Assembly: GCA_934533135.1 (NCBI GenBank)
Contig: CAKTBG010000009.1
Coordinates: 7,644-71,643 of the forward strand
DNA length: 64,000 bases
From: an uncultured Faecalibacterium sp.
GTDB lineage: Bacteria; Bacillota; Clostridia; Oscillospirales; Ruminococcaceae
Reading direction: 5' to 3'
The notes under the pieces are model-generated. The model was not told where the DNA came from. It did not search any database and saw only the letters and a list, made by a program, of their open reading frames with translations. A program made the translations under genes and the position numbers. Numbering within the stretch: the stretch's first letter is position 1; each line of letters opens with the position of its first letter. This document shows positions 34,692 through 42,687 of this stretch, piece after piece.

Positions 34692-34865
34692 ATAAAAATG
34701 CGGGAGCTCAAACGAACCCCCGCAGCACATTTTCTTTCAACGGCAAACGCCATCTCAGTCAAGTTGTGGAATCTGTGCAACCCCCTGAGAGAAGCTCCAT
34801 GCGGTCACCGCTTGACCGGTACAGCACTTCATCGCCTCAGACAAACACTCAAGTTGTTTGTTTCT
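34692..34865 (-). ncRNA. Candidate structured small RNA or leader
   Basis: A consensus promoter (34872-34900) fires leftward into about 170 bases with no convincing ORF. In order there is a hairpin CAAACA/TGTTTG with loop ACTTGAG, a long interrupted hairpin closed by CTGAG/CTCAG with apical GGTCA/TGACC, two small stems and a strong terminator (34700-34723). The word CAACTTGA recurs inside it. It matches no riboswitch, T-box, SRP or 6S pattern that I can recall with confidence. It may be an independent small RNA, or an attenuating leader for the FAH-family gene. Confidence 0.5.
34693..34723 (-). terminator. Intrinsic terminator of the candidate RNA
   Basis: Ten-base-pair stem, GCGGGAGCTC (34700-34709) against GAACCCCCGC (34714-34723) on the plus strand with AAAC loop. 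The leftward transcript ends in TTTTTATTTG. Confidence 0.85.
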
Positions 34866-34871
34866 ACTATT

Positions 34872-34900
34872 ATTTTATGCGGAAACGCTGTTTTTGTCAA
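34872..34900 (-). promoter_or_regulatory. Consensus sigma-A promoter of the candidate RNA
   Basis: Minus-strand TTGACA (34895-34900) and TAAAAT (34872-34877) with exactly 17 bases between. It lies right after the DJ-1-like stop codon. Confidence 0.85.
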
Positions 34901-34914
34901 GAGACAATCGTTTC

Positions 34915-35466
34915 TCAATGCCGATAGGCGATGGCGTTCCGGATGCGGTCGGCCTCTTCGGGGCTGACGAGCTGGCGCACCAGCTCGAGGCCGAAGGGGA
35001 TGGCACCGCCGAGGCCATAGCTGGTGGTGATGCTGCCATCGACGACCACTTCCTGATCGTGGACGATGGCACCGGCCAGCTGATCCTGAAAACCGGCATG
35101 GGCGGTGGCGTGCCTGCCCTCCAGCAGGCCAAGGCTGGCGAGGATGCTGGGGGCGGCGCAGATGGCGGCCACCTTTTTGCCAGCTTTCGCAAAGGACACG
35201 CAGGTATCGGTGACCGTTTTGTTGGCCGCGAGGTTGGGTGTGCCCGGGATGCCGCCCGGCAGAACGACCATGTCTACGTCGGAGTAATCGACCTCCTCGG
35301 CCACGGCGTCGGTGGTCAGATGGATCTTATGGCTGCTGACGACCTCTTTGCGCCCCATGGCAGAGGCAACGAGCACCTCGACCTTGGCGCGGCGGAGCAG
35401 ATCGACCACCAGCAGAGCCTCGCACTCCTCGGTGCCGTCAGCGAAAAATACAACTGCCTTACTCAT
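34915..35466 (-). CDS. DJ-1/PfpI family protein
   Basis: 183 residues with the ThiJ/DJ-1 layout: Glu in FADGTEECEAL, VLPGGIPGTPNL and the nucleophile cysteine in VAAICAAPSIL (elbow). DJ-1 relatives act as deglycases, chaperones or stress sensors; the bacterial YajL-type role is unproven here. It overlaps the 3' end of the TrpR-like gene by eight bases, so the two are translationally coupled. RBS AGGAGG lies inside the upstream gene. Confidence 0.92.
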   Translation of the reverse strand: MSKAVVFFADGTEECEALLVVDLLRRAKVEVLVASAMGRKEVVSSHKIHLTTDAVAEEVDYSDVDMVVLPGGIPGTPNLAANKTVTDTCVSFAKAGKKVAAICAAPSILASLGLLEGRHATAHAGFQDQLAGAIVHDQEVVVDGSITTSYGLGGAIPFGLELVRQLVSPEEADRIRNAIAYRH

Positions 35467-35758
35467 TGGAAGAGCCTCCTTCTTTTTCTTCGAGGATCCG
35501 GCGGAGGACGCTGTCCTCCCGGCCGATCACCCGGCTGACCCGGCTGATGATGGCACTGGACGCGCCGATGTTGCCCATGATGCTGGTGTAACTCTGCTTG
35601 TTCATCAGCTTTTCGGCGATGTTGTAACGCTGCTCCATTGCGCTCAGCTCGGCATAACTGCAAACGTCCTGCAGGAAGCGGTAGCACTCCTCCGGCGTTT
35701 TCAGCTCCAGAAGCGCGGCATACAGACCGGATTCTCCGGTCGGGTGGTCTTTTGCCAT
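35459..35758 (-). CDS. TrpR-like YerC/YecD family protein
   Basis: 99 residues from the ATG at 35758 (RBS GGAGGAAAAG). The all-helical family core is present: LYAALLELKTPEECYRFLQDVCSYAELSAMEQRYNIAEKLM, then the helix-turn-helix SYTSIMGNIGASSAIISRVSRV. It resembles the Trp repressor DNA-binding fold but lacks evidence of tryptophan binding. It is a putative regulator in one operon with the DJ-1-like gene. The longer upstream reading (to 35812) is not supported by a ribosome site. Confidence 0.92.
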   Translation of the reverse strand: MAKDHPTGESGLYAALLELKTPEECYRFLQDVCSYAELSAMEQRYNIAEKLMNKQSYTSIMGNIGASSAIISRVSRVIGREDSVLRRILEEKEGGSSNE

Positions 35759-35861
35759 ATAGCTTTTCCTCCCCGTTTTTGGCGTAGGTGCGGCCCGCAG
35801 CGGGCACTTCAATACACTACTTTAGTGTAGTACATTCGCGGGCAAAATGCAATGGGGAATT

Positions 35862-36353
35862 TTACAGCATCCGCTCGAGAACGGTCTGCGGCAGCTCCAT
35901 GCCGGCCACGATGGTTTCGCCGGGGCGGAGGGGGCGGTAGCCGCGCGCTTTGAAGAACTGCATCACCGGCAGTGCCTTGTTGTGGACCTCGCAGTACACG
36001 CGGCCGCGGCCTTCGCCCCGCGCCAGACGCTCGCAGGTGGCCACGATATCCCGCCCCAGTGCCTTGCCCCGGTATTCGGGCTTGAGGTAGAGATGGATCA
36101 GGTGGAGGGCGGTGTTCTCCATCTTCCATGCAAAGTAGCCGATGAGCTTGTCGCCGAGGAAGACGAGGAAGTAATTCACATCGTTGTCGATGTCCTCTTC
36201 GATGGCGTCCGCACTCTGCAGGGTGTCCACCAGCGTGTCGAGCTGCTTGGCCGGGTAACAGCGTTTGTAGACCTCGTGCCAGAGCTCGCTGGCGAGGTCG
36301 GCGGTCATGTGGATGTATTTGGCCTTTGCGACCAGTTTGTAATCGGGTTTCAT
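35862..36353 (-). CDS. GNAT acetyltransferase
   Basis: 163 residues with the N-acetyltransferase signature: YFLVFLGDKLIGYFAWKMEN (beta 2-4), LHLIHLYLKPEYRGKALGRDIV (acetyl-CoA pyrophosphate loop, RGKALG) and EVHNKALPVMQFFKARGYRP. The substrate is unknown. A TTGCAC-17-TATGAT promoter lies 60 bases upstream. Confidence 0.9.
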   Translation of the reverse strand: MKPDYKLVAKAKYIHMTADLASELWHEVYKRCYPAKQLDTLVDTLQSADAIEEDIDNDVNYFLVFLGDKLIGYFAWKMENTALHLIHLYLKPEYRGKALGRDIVATCERLARGEGRGRVYCEVHNKALPVMQFFKARGYRPLRPGETIVAGMELPQTVLERML

Positions 36354-36412
36354 AGTGCTCCTGTCTTTGATTCAGAGATGGTTTGAGCGGCTTTTGGGGG
36401 GATCTTGTTCCT

Positions 36413-36441
36413 ATCATATCATAATCCCGCCCGGAGTGCAA
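36413..36441 (-). promoter_or_regulatory. Promoter of the GNAT gene
   Basis: Minus-strand TTGCAC (36436-36441) and TATGAT (36413-36418), spacer 17. It begins directly after the terminator of the small-peptide gene. Confidence 0.7.
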
Positions 36442-36448
36442 AACAAAA

Positions 36449-36484
36449 AGGCCGCGGCACTCGTTTCGGTGAGTGCCGCGGCCT
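36449..36484 (-). terminator. Intrinsic terminator of the small-peptide gene
   Basis: AGGCCGCGGCACTC (36449-36462) pairs with GAGTGCCGCGGCCT (36471-36484). Reading left it ends in TTTTTGTTTTG. Confidence 0.88.
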
Positions 36485-36516
36485 CGTTGTCGTTTCAGAT
36501 CACGAAGCGTGTGTGC

Positions 36517-36699
36517 TTACAGCGCAGCCTTGAAGTTGTGATGAGTGGAGCTGTAGCGAACAACTGCTTCCATCAGGGCAACAGGCCACAGAACGACCTT
36601 TGCCAGAATCTCGGCCGGCTTGACACATACAGATTCCATGCTGCTGATGCCGAACAGGACCACGCAAGCGATGCCACAACCCAGAATGTAATAGTACAT
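36517..36699 (-). CDS. 60-residue membrane peptide (hypothetical)
   Basis: From the ATG at 36699 with a strong GGAGG site: MYYYILGCGIACVVLFGISSM forms one helix, followed by KPAEILAKVVLWPVALMEAVVRYSS (a second, amphipathic segment) and a short polar tail. The gene has its own near-consensus promoter and its own long terminator, so it is a monocistronic, probably well expressed unit. I do not recognise the family. It could be a small membrane regulator or stress peptide. Confidence 0.7.
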   Translation of the reverse strand: MYYYILGCGIACVVLFGISSMESVCVKPAEILAKVVLWPVALMEAVVRYSSTHHNFKAAL

Positions 36700-36790
36700 A
36701 ATCAAACCTCCTATAGTTTCCTCGCAGGCCCGGCAGACCGGAACCTGAAATTCGATGTTTTCGGGGGAGCTTGCCGCTCCCTGCAACCAT

Positions 36791-36819
36791 ACTATACCGC
36801 ATCCTCTGGATAAAGTCAA
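36791..36819 (-). promoter_or_regulatory. Strong promoter of the small-peptide gene
   Basis: Minus-strand TTGACT (36814-36819) and TATAGT (36791-36796) with a 17-base spacer. The leader is about 85 bases and includes a GGGAGC-GGCAA-GCTCCC hairpin. Confidence 0.82.
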
Positions 36820-37242
36820 TACCAAAAAACGTGAAACAAACGAAAGCGTTCTCTGAAGAATGGTAAATTCACAAAAGTAAAGCGTCAGAAACTGCTTTAC
36901 TTTATCAAGGTAAAGCAATGATGCTCTGACCGCCTGCTGCGCACAGAATGTTCACAATTTGGCCAAAAATGGGTCGTAAAAAGACAAAGTGTTCCCAAAG
37001 CAAAAACAGCGCGTTCGGCACGGCGGCAGAGCGCGGATCCCCCCGCCCGAAACGGCCTGTTCCGGGTGGGGGCTGCGGGTTATGCTTTTAAAGAAAATGG
37101 GGCAAAAGTTCTTGCTTTTTAAACTGGGAAAAACGCCTTTTTTCGGCCGGGGACTCCCCGCGCAGAAGGGCGGATCCGGGCAGTAGAACGTGAGACGAAC
37201 AAACTGCACAAGAAAACTGGAAAAGATTATGGAAAACTATTC
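36820..37242. other. Intergenic stretch without a supported gene
   Basis: About 420 bases between two divergent promoters. I see a GC-rich imperfect hairpin near 37038-37075 and AT-rich DNA around 37080-37140, but no ORF with a ribosome site. Confidence 0.6.
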
Positions 37243-37271
37243 TTGTTGCCGCTTTCAAAATACGCTATAAT
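37243..37271 (+). promoter_or_regulatory. Promoter of the ricin-lectin gene
   Basis: TTGTTG (37243-37248) and TATAAT (37266-37271), spacer 17. RBS AAAGGAGAT lies at 37288-37296. Confidence 0.75.
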
Positions 37272-37303
37272 AGAGTTACCAATTCGGAAAGGAGATCGCA
37301 GCT

Positions 37304-37894
37304 ATGGCGAAAACAGCGCAGGTTTTAATCCTCGAAGACGAATTTTACCTCATCAAAGCTCCCAATGGGAAGGTGCTGGAGGTCAAGAACTTCAACACCG
37401 AGAACGGTGCTGCGATCCGCCTGTGGGATTATGCGGGGCATCCGTGGCAGCAGTGGAAGTTTGTGGACGCGGGTGACGGACGCTGGCGGATCCAGAACCG
37501 GTTTACCGGCAAGATGATCGACCTCGCCCTCGGCGGCGTGATGGAGGGCACATGGCTCCACCAGTGGGGACGCACCAGCGGCCTGAGCCAGTGCTGGGCG
37601 TTGGAGCCGACCCGCAGCGGGCGCACCCGCATCCGGAATGTGCTGGCCGACAAGTACATCGACCTCGTGGGGATGAATACCTCCAACGGCGCACAGGCGC
37701 AGATCTGGAACTACGTCGCCGGCGGCAATCAGGAATGGAATCTGGTTCGGGTGGACGCCAGTGCAAAGCAGACGGCGGCACGCGGGGAGGAAAAGCGGGA
37801 GGCTGAGCCGACGCCCTCCCAGCGCAAGCACCAGAACGATCTGGTCCGCAAGCTGAACAACGCCGGTAAGGGCCGCGCCAGCCGCAAGGCATGA
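37304..37894 (+). CDS. Ricin B-type lectin domain protein, cytoplasmic
   Basis: 196 residues. One beta-trefoil (about 8-150) shows the three repeats with their QxW marks: HPWQQWKFV, SQCWALEP and NQEWNLVRV. Each repeat starts with an aspartate- or asparagine-containing strand (FYLIKAPNGKVLEVKN, MIDLALGG, YIDLVGMN). The C-terminal 45 residues are charged and basic. There is no signal peptide, membrane helix or sorting motif, so it is predicted intracellular, which is uncommon for carbohydrate-binding trefoils. It could bind glycogen-like polymer, nucleic acid or protein; function unknown. Confidence 0.82.
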   Translation: MAKTAQVLILEDEFYLIKAPNGKVLEVKNFNTENGAAIRLWDYAGHPWQQWKFVDAGDGRWRIQNRFTGKMIDLALGGVMEGTWLHQWGRTSGLSQCWALEPTRSGRTRIRNVLADKYIDLVGMNTSNGAQAQIWNYVAGGNQEWNLVRVDASAKQTAARGEEKREAEPTPSQRKHQNDLVRKLNNAGKGRASRKA

Positions 37895-37925
37895 GGCCGC
37901 TGCGCTGCAATCCCGTGCAACAACA

Positions 37926-37959
37926 AAGGCGTTCCGCAGGAGACCCTGCGGAACGCCTT
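37926..37959 (+). terminator. Hairpin after the lectin gene
   Basis: A perfect 15-base-pair stem (37926-37940 with 37945-37959), AAGGCGTTCCGCAGG against CCTGCGGAACGCCTT. The T-run after it is weak (TTGTATATT), so termination may be partial. Confidence 0.6.
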
Positions 37960-37989
37960 GTATATTCGATGAAATACGGAGAAAAACAA

Positions 37990-38484
37990 ATGGGATCCAA
38001 TACGAATGTGCCGATGCGGAACACCAGCCTGTGCTATCTGGAAAAAGACGGTGCCTACCTGATGCTGCACCGGATCAAGAAAGCACACGATCTCAATCAG
38101 GACAAGTGGATCGGTGTGGGCGGGAAGTTTGAGCGGTTTGAAAGCCCGGAGGACTGCGTGCTCCGCGAAGTCCGGGAGGAGACAGGGGTGACCCTGACCC
38201 AGTACCGCTACCGGGGCATTGTGACCTTTATTCTGGACGACCTGACCGAGTATATGCATCTGTTTACCGCGACGGCGTGGACAGGCACGATGATCGAGGG
38301 CGATGCCTGCAGCGAAGGCGTTTTGGAGTGGGTGCCGAAGGAGCAGGTGAACGGCCTGCCCATCTGGGAGGGTGACAAGATCTTCTTGAAGCTTCTCGAC
38401 GAAGAGCGGCCCTTCTTCTCCCTCAAACTGACCTATGCGGGGGATGCGCTGCAGGAAGCCGTGCTCGACGGCAAAAAAATGTAA
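37990..38484 (+). CDS. NUDIX hydrolase (MutT-like)
   Basis: 164 residues. The NUDIX box is complete at about 41-63: G-x5-E-x7-REVREETGV. It probably hydrolyses a nucleoside diphosphate linked to another moiety, such as oxidised dNTP (YjhB/MutT role). GGAG at 37978-37981 favours the ATG at 37990 over the one at 37969, which would add MKYGEKQ. Confidence 0.92.
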   Translation: MGSNTNVPMRNTSLCYLEKDGAYLMLHRIKKAHDLNQDKWIGVGGKFERFESPEDCVLREVREETGVTLTQYRYRGIVTFILDDLTEYMHLFTATAWTGTMIEGDACSEGVLEWVPKEQVNGLPIWEGDKIFLKLLDEERPFFSLKLTYAGDALQEAVLDGKKM

Positions 38485-38543
38485 GATCCCCTCTCAGGCG
38501 CATGCGCGTCCGCTCTCTCGAAGTGAGAGCAAGGAACAGGGAA

Positions 38544-39602
38544 TCAATCCAGCTTCAGGTCGCCCTCTTTGATCCAGCCCAGTTTGCGCTCGATCGTGCA
38601 GAAGAGAACGCTGAGGACGGCGGGCAGGACGAAGCAGATCAGCACCATGCCCAGCCAGTCCATCGGGGTGATGGCAGCTTTGACGCCCGAGGCGACATCG
38701 TTGACCCAGCCGGTGTACACGCCAATCTGCCCCACCAGACCGCAGGTGCCCATACCGGACGAAACGGCTGCGCCGTTCATCTCAAAATGAAACAGGCAGG
38801 TGGCCAGCGGGCCGGTGATGGCACTGGCCAGCGTGGGGGCGATCCAGATGCGGGGATTTTTGACGATGTTGCCCATCTGGAGCATACTGGTGCCGAGACC
38901 CTGACTGACCAGACCGCCGACGCCGTTTTCCTTGTAGCTCATAAAGGCAAAGCCCACCATCTGGGCGCAGCAGCCGGCCACGGCCGCACCTCCGGCCAGA
39001 CCCGTCAGACCCAGCGCGGCACAGATGGCGGCGGACGAGATCGGCAGGGTCAGGGCGACGCCCACGATGACCGAGACGAGGATCCCCATGACGAAGGGAG
39101 CCTGCTCGGTGGCCCACATGATGAGGGTGCCCACCTGACTGGCGGCAGCACCAATGGGAGCCGCGATCAGCATGGAGAGACCGACGCCCGCAAAGATGGT
39201 GACCAGCGGGGTCACAAGGATGTCTACCTTAGTCTCTTTGCTCACGGCCTTGCCCAGCTCAGCCGCGACAATGGCGATGATCAGCACCGCCAGCGGGCCG
39301 CCAGCTCCGCCCAGCGCGTTGGACGAATAGCCGACCGTGACCAGACTGAACAGCACCAGCGGCGGACAGTGGAGAGCCCAGCCGATGGCAACGGCCATGG
39401 CCGGACCGCTCATGGCCGTTGCATAGCCTCCAAGATCCACCAGCACATCCAGCCCGGTCTGCTGCCCCAGCGTCTTGATGATGGTGCCGATCAGCAGGCT
39501 GGCGAACAGACCCTGTGCCATGGCACCGAGGGCTTCGATGAGATACCGCTGCGGGGTGATGACGATATCCTTGCGTTTTAAGAAATCTTTTACATTTGAC
39601 AT
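38544..39602 (-). CDS. PTS_EIIC_2 family membrane protein
   Basis: 352 residues with eight to ten membrane helices. Glycine-rich conserved loops (SGPAMAVAIGWALHCPPLVLFS, VGYSSNALGGAGGPLAVL, MGTCGLVGQIGVY) match the PTS_EIIC_2-type family, which is annotated as a putative sugar phosphotransferase IIC subunit. No EIIA, EIIB or sugar enzyme lies next to it, so the transport mode is uncertain. The start at 39602 (MSNVKDFLKRKDI) has AAAGG upstream. Tandem AACCTTCC repeats precede it. Confidence 0.8.
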   Translation of the reverse strand: MSNVKDFLKRKDIVITPQRYLIEALGAMAQGLFASLLIGTIIKTLGQQTGLDVLVDLGGYATAMSGPAMAVAIGWALHCPPLVLFSLVTVGYSSNALGGAGGPLAVLIIAIVAAELGKAVSKETKVDILVTPLVTIFAGVGLSMLIAAPIGAAASQVGTLIMWATEQAPFVMGILVSVIVGVALTLPISSAAICAALGLTGLAGGAAVAGCCAQMVGFAFMSYKENGVGGLVSQGLGTSMLQMGNIVKNPRIWIAPTLASAITGPLATCLFHFEMNGAAVSSGMGTCGLVGQIGVYTGWVNDVASGVKAAITPMDWLGMVLICFVLPAVLSVLFCTIERKLGWIKEGDLKLD

Positions 39603-40087
39603 AAGTACTCTGCCTTTCTGTCTTATAGGTTCCGGAAGGTTCGGGAAGGTTTGAAACGGACTGCAACGGAATTGCATGACCATCATGATACCATACACCT
39701 GTCAAGACAGCAAGAGAAAAATGAAAATTTGACCGAAAATGACAGATTTCGTGCGCTGGATGCAATTTTTTGAGGCAGAAAAACGTATACATTCCGGAGC
39801 CGAACGCTCCTGTGGACTCGGGCACCGGCTCGAGTTGTGAAATCTGCGCCCGGCCTGCCGCCTGCGGCCAAAGCCGATTGACGCAGACCGGGGGTTGGGT
39901 GTATACTGAAGGAGTGAAAATAGCGTCAATCGCGTCTTTATCGCAATTTTCAAAAAGAGTGCCGATCGAAACGGCATATTTGCGATATGCAGTTTGCGGA
40001 TGTTGCTTGTGCATTCAAAACGCAAGCTGCTATAAAGTGTAAAAAAACCGGGAAATTGCCCGATCAAGCGGAGGCAGAAGGAACGGC
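39603..40087. other. Divergent intergenic region, PTS_EIIC_2 / GH25
   Basis: 485 bases without a supported gene. Near the left end, 10-base direct repeats of GGTTCSGGAA type (39629-39655) abut the leftward TATAAG -10. To the right is the GH25 promoter (39878-39907) with a leader of about 170 bases. Confidence 0.6.
39878..39907 (+). promoter_or_regulatory. Promoter of the GH25 gene
   Basis: TTGACG (39878-39883) and TATACT (39902-39907), spacer 18. Confidence 0.72.
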
Positions 40088-41755
40088 ATGAACGATAAAA
40101 CCACAGTAAAACAGAAAGGGAAGGGTCTGCGCCGCAGCGCAGGGCAGGCGGTGGCCGCAATGGTCATGGCACTGGCGGTGGCCGTCGGCGGCGCAGGCAC
40201 CACGGCTCTGCTGCTGACGCAGCCCACGGGTCTTACCGTGGAGCCGACCACCCTGCGGTGGGAGCAGGAGTCCACGGATCGGAATGCACCGCACCGCCAC
40301 AGCACCAACGCAGCCCCGTCTGAAACGCCCAAGGCAGAGCCGGAAGCTTCCTCACAGGCGCAGCCGGAGGCAGAGCCCGCCCCGCCCGAGACGGTGAAAC
40401 CGGCGGAAACGACCGCAGCGGAACCCGCTGCAGCTCCGACGGCTCCGGCGGAGAGCACCCCGGCCGCGTCGGAACCGGCGGCAGAAGCACCGGCACAGCC
40501 GGAGACCCCGGCGGATCCCATGGGGGGCAGCACGGCGGAGATCGAGCAGGAGAATGCGTTCCCGAAGTTCCAGCAGGAGACGGAGGCTCTGGCCGCGGAG
40601 GATCCGCTGCGTGCGCCGGAGGAGACCCCGGCCGAGAGCGACAACGCCGGAACGGAGCCTGCCGCAGAACCGGCAGCCGAAAGCGTGGAACCGGCCGCAG
40701 AGCCGGAAGCCGCCCCCGCCGAAACCGAAGCCGCGGAGAGTGCGGCGGGAGCAGAAACAGAACCCGCGCAGCCCACGGCCGGTGCCAACTCCATCGAGGA
40801 CGAACTGGCCGAGGCGCAGATCACAACCGAGGACGGCACCATCCTGCTGACCCCGGAAGAGATCCGCGCCGCACTGGACGCCGGAACGCTGGACGAAGCC
40901 GAACTGGAGACCACCTGCCTTGACAGCGAGAACGGCTTCTTCAAGTGGCTCTGGAAGTGGTTCTTCGGCATCAAGGATGAGGAGGACAAGCCTGCGGCTC
41001 CCTCTAAGCCCGCGGAGCCGGTCTATTCCGGCTGGCGCACCGTGGGCGGCAAGACCTATTATTACGATCAGGGCACCAACAAGCCGGTCACCGGCATCCG
41101 TGCCATCGACAACAAGCTCTATTATTTCGACGCCAACGGTGTGCAGACGGCGGCCAACTTCGGCATTGATGTGTCCAAATATCAGTCGAAGATCGACTGG
41201 CAGCAGGTCAAGCAGGCAGGCGTGAATTTTGTCATCATCCGCATCGGGTACCGCGGCTATGGCAGCGGCACGCTGGTGCAGGATCCCCTGTTTGAGCAGC
41301 ATTTTACCAACGCCCGGAACGCGGGTCTGAAGGTGGGCGTCTACTTCTTCAGTCAGGCCGTCAATGAGAACGAAGCCCGGGAAGAGGCGCAGGGCTGCTG
41401 GTATGTCCTGAACGGCCGCGGCCTCGATTACCCCATCTACTTTGACAGCGAGGCCTCCGGTGCCTCCAACGGCGGCGGACGTGCCGATGGTCTGGGTCAG
41501 GCCGACCGCACCAAGTGCGCCATTGCCTTCTGCGAGGAAGTCAAGGCTCTGGGCTATCAGCCGGGCGTGTATGCTTCCACCCAGTGGTTCCGCAAGCGGC
41601 TCGACCTGAGCCAGCTGACCGGGTACAGCATCTGGAACGCCCACTACAACGTCGCATCCAGCCCCATTGCCTGCAATCTGTGGCAGGGCAGCTGCTCGGC
41701 CCGGATCAGCGGGTACAGCGGCCAGCTGGACGTGAACATCAGCTACATGGGATAA
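40088..41755 (+). CDS. GH25 lysozyme-type muramidase with acidic Pro/Ala/Glu linker
   Basis: 555 residues. An N-terminal membrane anchor or uncleaved signal (about 21-43) is followed by some 230 residues rich in Ala, Glu and Pro, a choline-binding-like repeat (WRTVGGKTYYYDQGTNKPVT, then YYFDANG) and the GH25 domain (about 360-555). The domain has FGIDVSKYQ, the catalytic pair region YFDSEASG (Asp-x-Glu) and LWQGS near the end. It cuts peptidoglycan between MurNAc and GlcNAc and is probably used in wall remodelling. The low-complexity linker should span the wall. RBS GGAGG lies at 40070-40074. Confidence 0.93.
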   Translation: MNDKTTVKQKGKGLRRSAGQAVAAMVMALAVAVGGAGTTALLLTQPTGLTVEPTTLRWEQESTDRNAPHRHSTNAAPSETPKAEPEASSQAQPEAEPAPPETVKPAETTAAEPAAAPTAPAESTPAASEPAAEAPAQPETPADPMGGSTAEIEQENAFPKFQQETEALAAEDPLRAPEETPAESDNAGTEPAAEPAAESVEPAAEPEAAPAETEAAESAAGAETEPAQPTAGANSIEDELAEAQITTEDGTILLTPEEIRAALDAGTLDEAELETTCLDSENGFFKWLWKWFFGIKDEEDKPAAPSKPAEPVYSGWRTVGGKTYYYDQGTNKPVTGIRAIDNKLYYFDANGVQTAANFGIDVSKYQSKIDWQQVKQAGVNFVIIRIGYRGYGSGTLVQDPLFEQHFTNARNAGLKVGVYFFSQAVNENEAREEAQGCWYVLNGRGLDYPIYFDSEASGASNGGGRADGLGQADRTKCAIAFCEEVKALGYQPGVYASTQWFRKRLDLSQLTGYSIWNAHYNVASSPIACNLWQGSCSARISGYSGQLDVNISYMG

Positions 41756-41768
41756 AGGAGACCCCCCA

Positions 41769-42602
41769 ATGGATCGCATTCGCCTGATCGCGTCGGATCT
41801 GGACGCGACGCTGCTGGACGCGCACAGCCAGCTCCCGCCGGACTTTGTGCCGACGGTCAAGGCTCTGGCCGCGCTGGACATTCACTTCGCGGCCGCCAGC
41901 GGCCGACCCCTCTATACCTTGGAAGAAATGTTTCCGGCTCTGCGCCGGGAGATGATCCTCATCGGCGACAACGGCGGAGCCGTCCGCTGGAACGGCGAGA
42001 CCCTGTTCACCTCAGAGATGCCGCCGGAGGGCTGGCGTACACTGGCGCGCAAGACCCGGCAGGCCGGGGATGTGGCGGTGCTCTGCGGGCTGGAAACGGC
42101 CTATGTGGAGCGGCAGTACCAGCAGTACGACGCCGTGATGAAGCAGTTCTATACCCGGGTGGACTATGTGGACGACCTGACGGCGGTGACCGCCCCGGCG
42201 GACAAGTTCACGATCTATCTGCCCCGGGGCAACGCACAGGAGGCGTTCGACGCCCTTTACGGCCCGGCCTGCGGTGCGGAATTCTCGGTGGCCGTCGCGG
42301 GGAAAAACTGGGTGGACATCATGAATCCCGGCGTCCACAAAGGCGCGGCCTTGGCCGCGCTGGGGCAGAAGCTGGACATCCCGGCCAGCAGCATGATGGC
42401 GTTTGGCGATACCTACAACGACGCCGAGATGCTGGAGACGGCACGCTATGGCTTTCTGGTGGAAAACGGCAGCCTGCCGCTCCGCCAGCGGGTCCCCTTC
42501 CTCGCGCCGCCCCACTGGGAACAGGGCGTGATGCAGGTGCTGAAACAGCTTCTCGCACAGGGCGGCGCGGTCTGCCCGGAGGACTTCCGTCCGGCACACT
42601 GA
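41769..42602 (+). CDS. HAD-superfamily Cof-type phosphatase
   Basis: 277 residues. Motif I is LIASDLDATLLD (nucleophile Asp), motif II AASGRP, motif III lysine in GVHKGAAL and motif IV FGDTYNDAEML, with the Cof/YidA cap domain between. It dephosphorylates sugar phosphates or cofactors such as FMN or PLP. Note DATLLD in place of the usual DGTLL: Ala replaces Gly in the DxDGT signature. It is 13 bases downstream of the GH25 gene, so probably co-transcribed. Confidence 0.93.
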   Translation: MDRIRLIASDLDATLLDAHSQLPPDFVPTVKALAALDIHFAAASGRPLYTLEEMFPALRREMILIGDNGGAVRWNGETLFTSEMPPEGWRTLARKTRQAGDVAVLCGLETAYVERQYQQYDAVMKQFYTRVDYVDDLTAVTAPADKFTIYLPRGNAQEAFDALYGPACGAEFSVAVAGKNWVDIMNPGVHKGAALAALGQKLDIPASSMMAFGDTYNDAEMLETARYGFLVENGSLPLRQRVPFLAPPHWEQGVMQVLKQLLAQGGAVCPEDFRPAH

Positions 42603-42637
42603 AGCCGCCGCACACGGTATCCCCAAATCAGCGCAGT

Positions 42638-42672
42638 AAAAAAATCCCTGCACATTCGTGCAGGGATTTTTT
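42638..42672. terminator. Bidirectional terminator
   Basis: AAAAAAATCCCTGCAC and GTGCAGGGATTTTTT flank ATTC, between the convergent HAD and opp genes. Confidence 0.9.
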
Positions 42673-42687
42673 GCTGTACGGAAAAAC

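Noticed and set aside
34740..34865. T-box or 6S RNA identity for the candidate RNA.
   Set aside because: No TGGNACCGCG T-box sequence, and no single long hairpin with a central open bubble as in 6S RNA.
37098..37114. A 17-base word AATGGGGCAAAAGTTCT shared with 54331-54347.
   Set aside because: One match of this length in 64 kb is near chance level, and the flanking sequences do not align.
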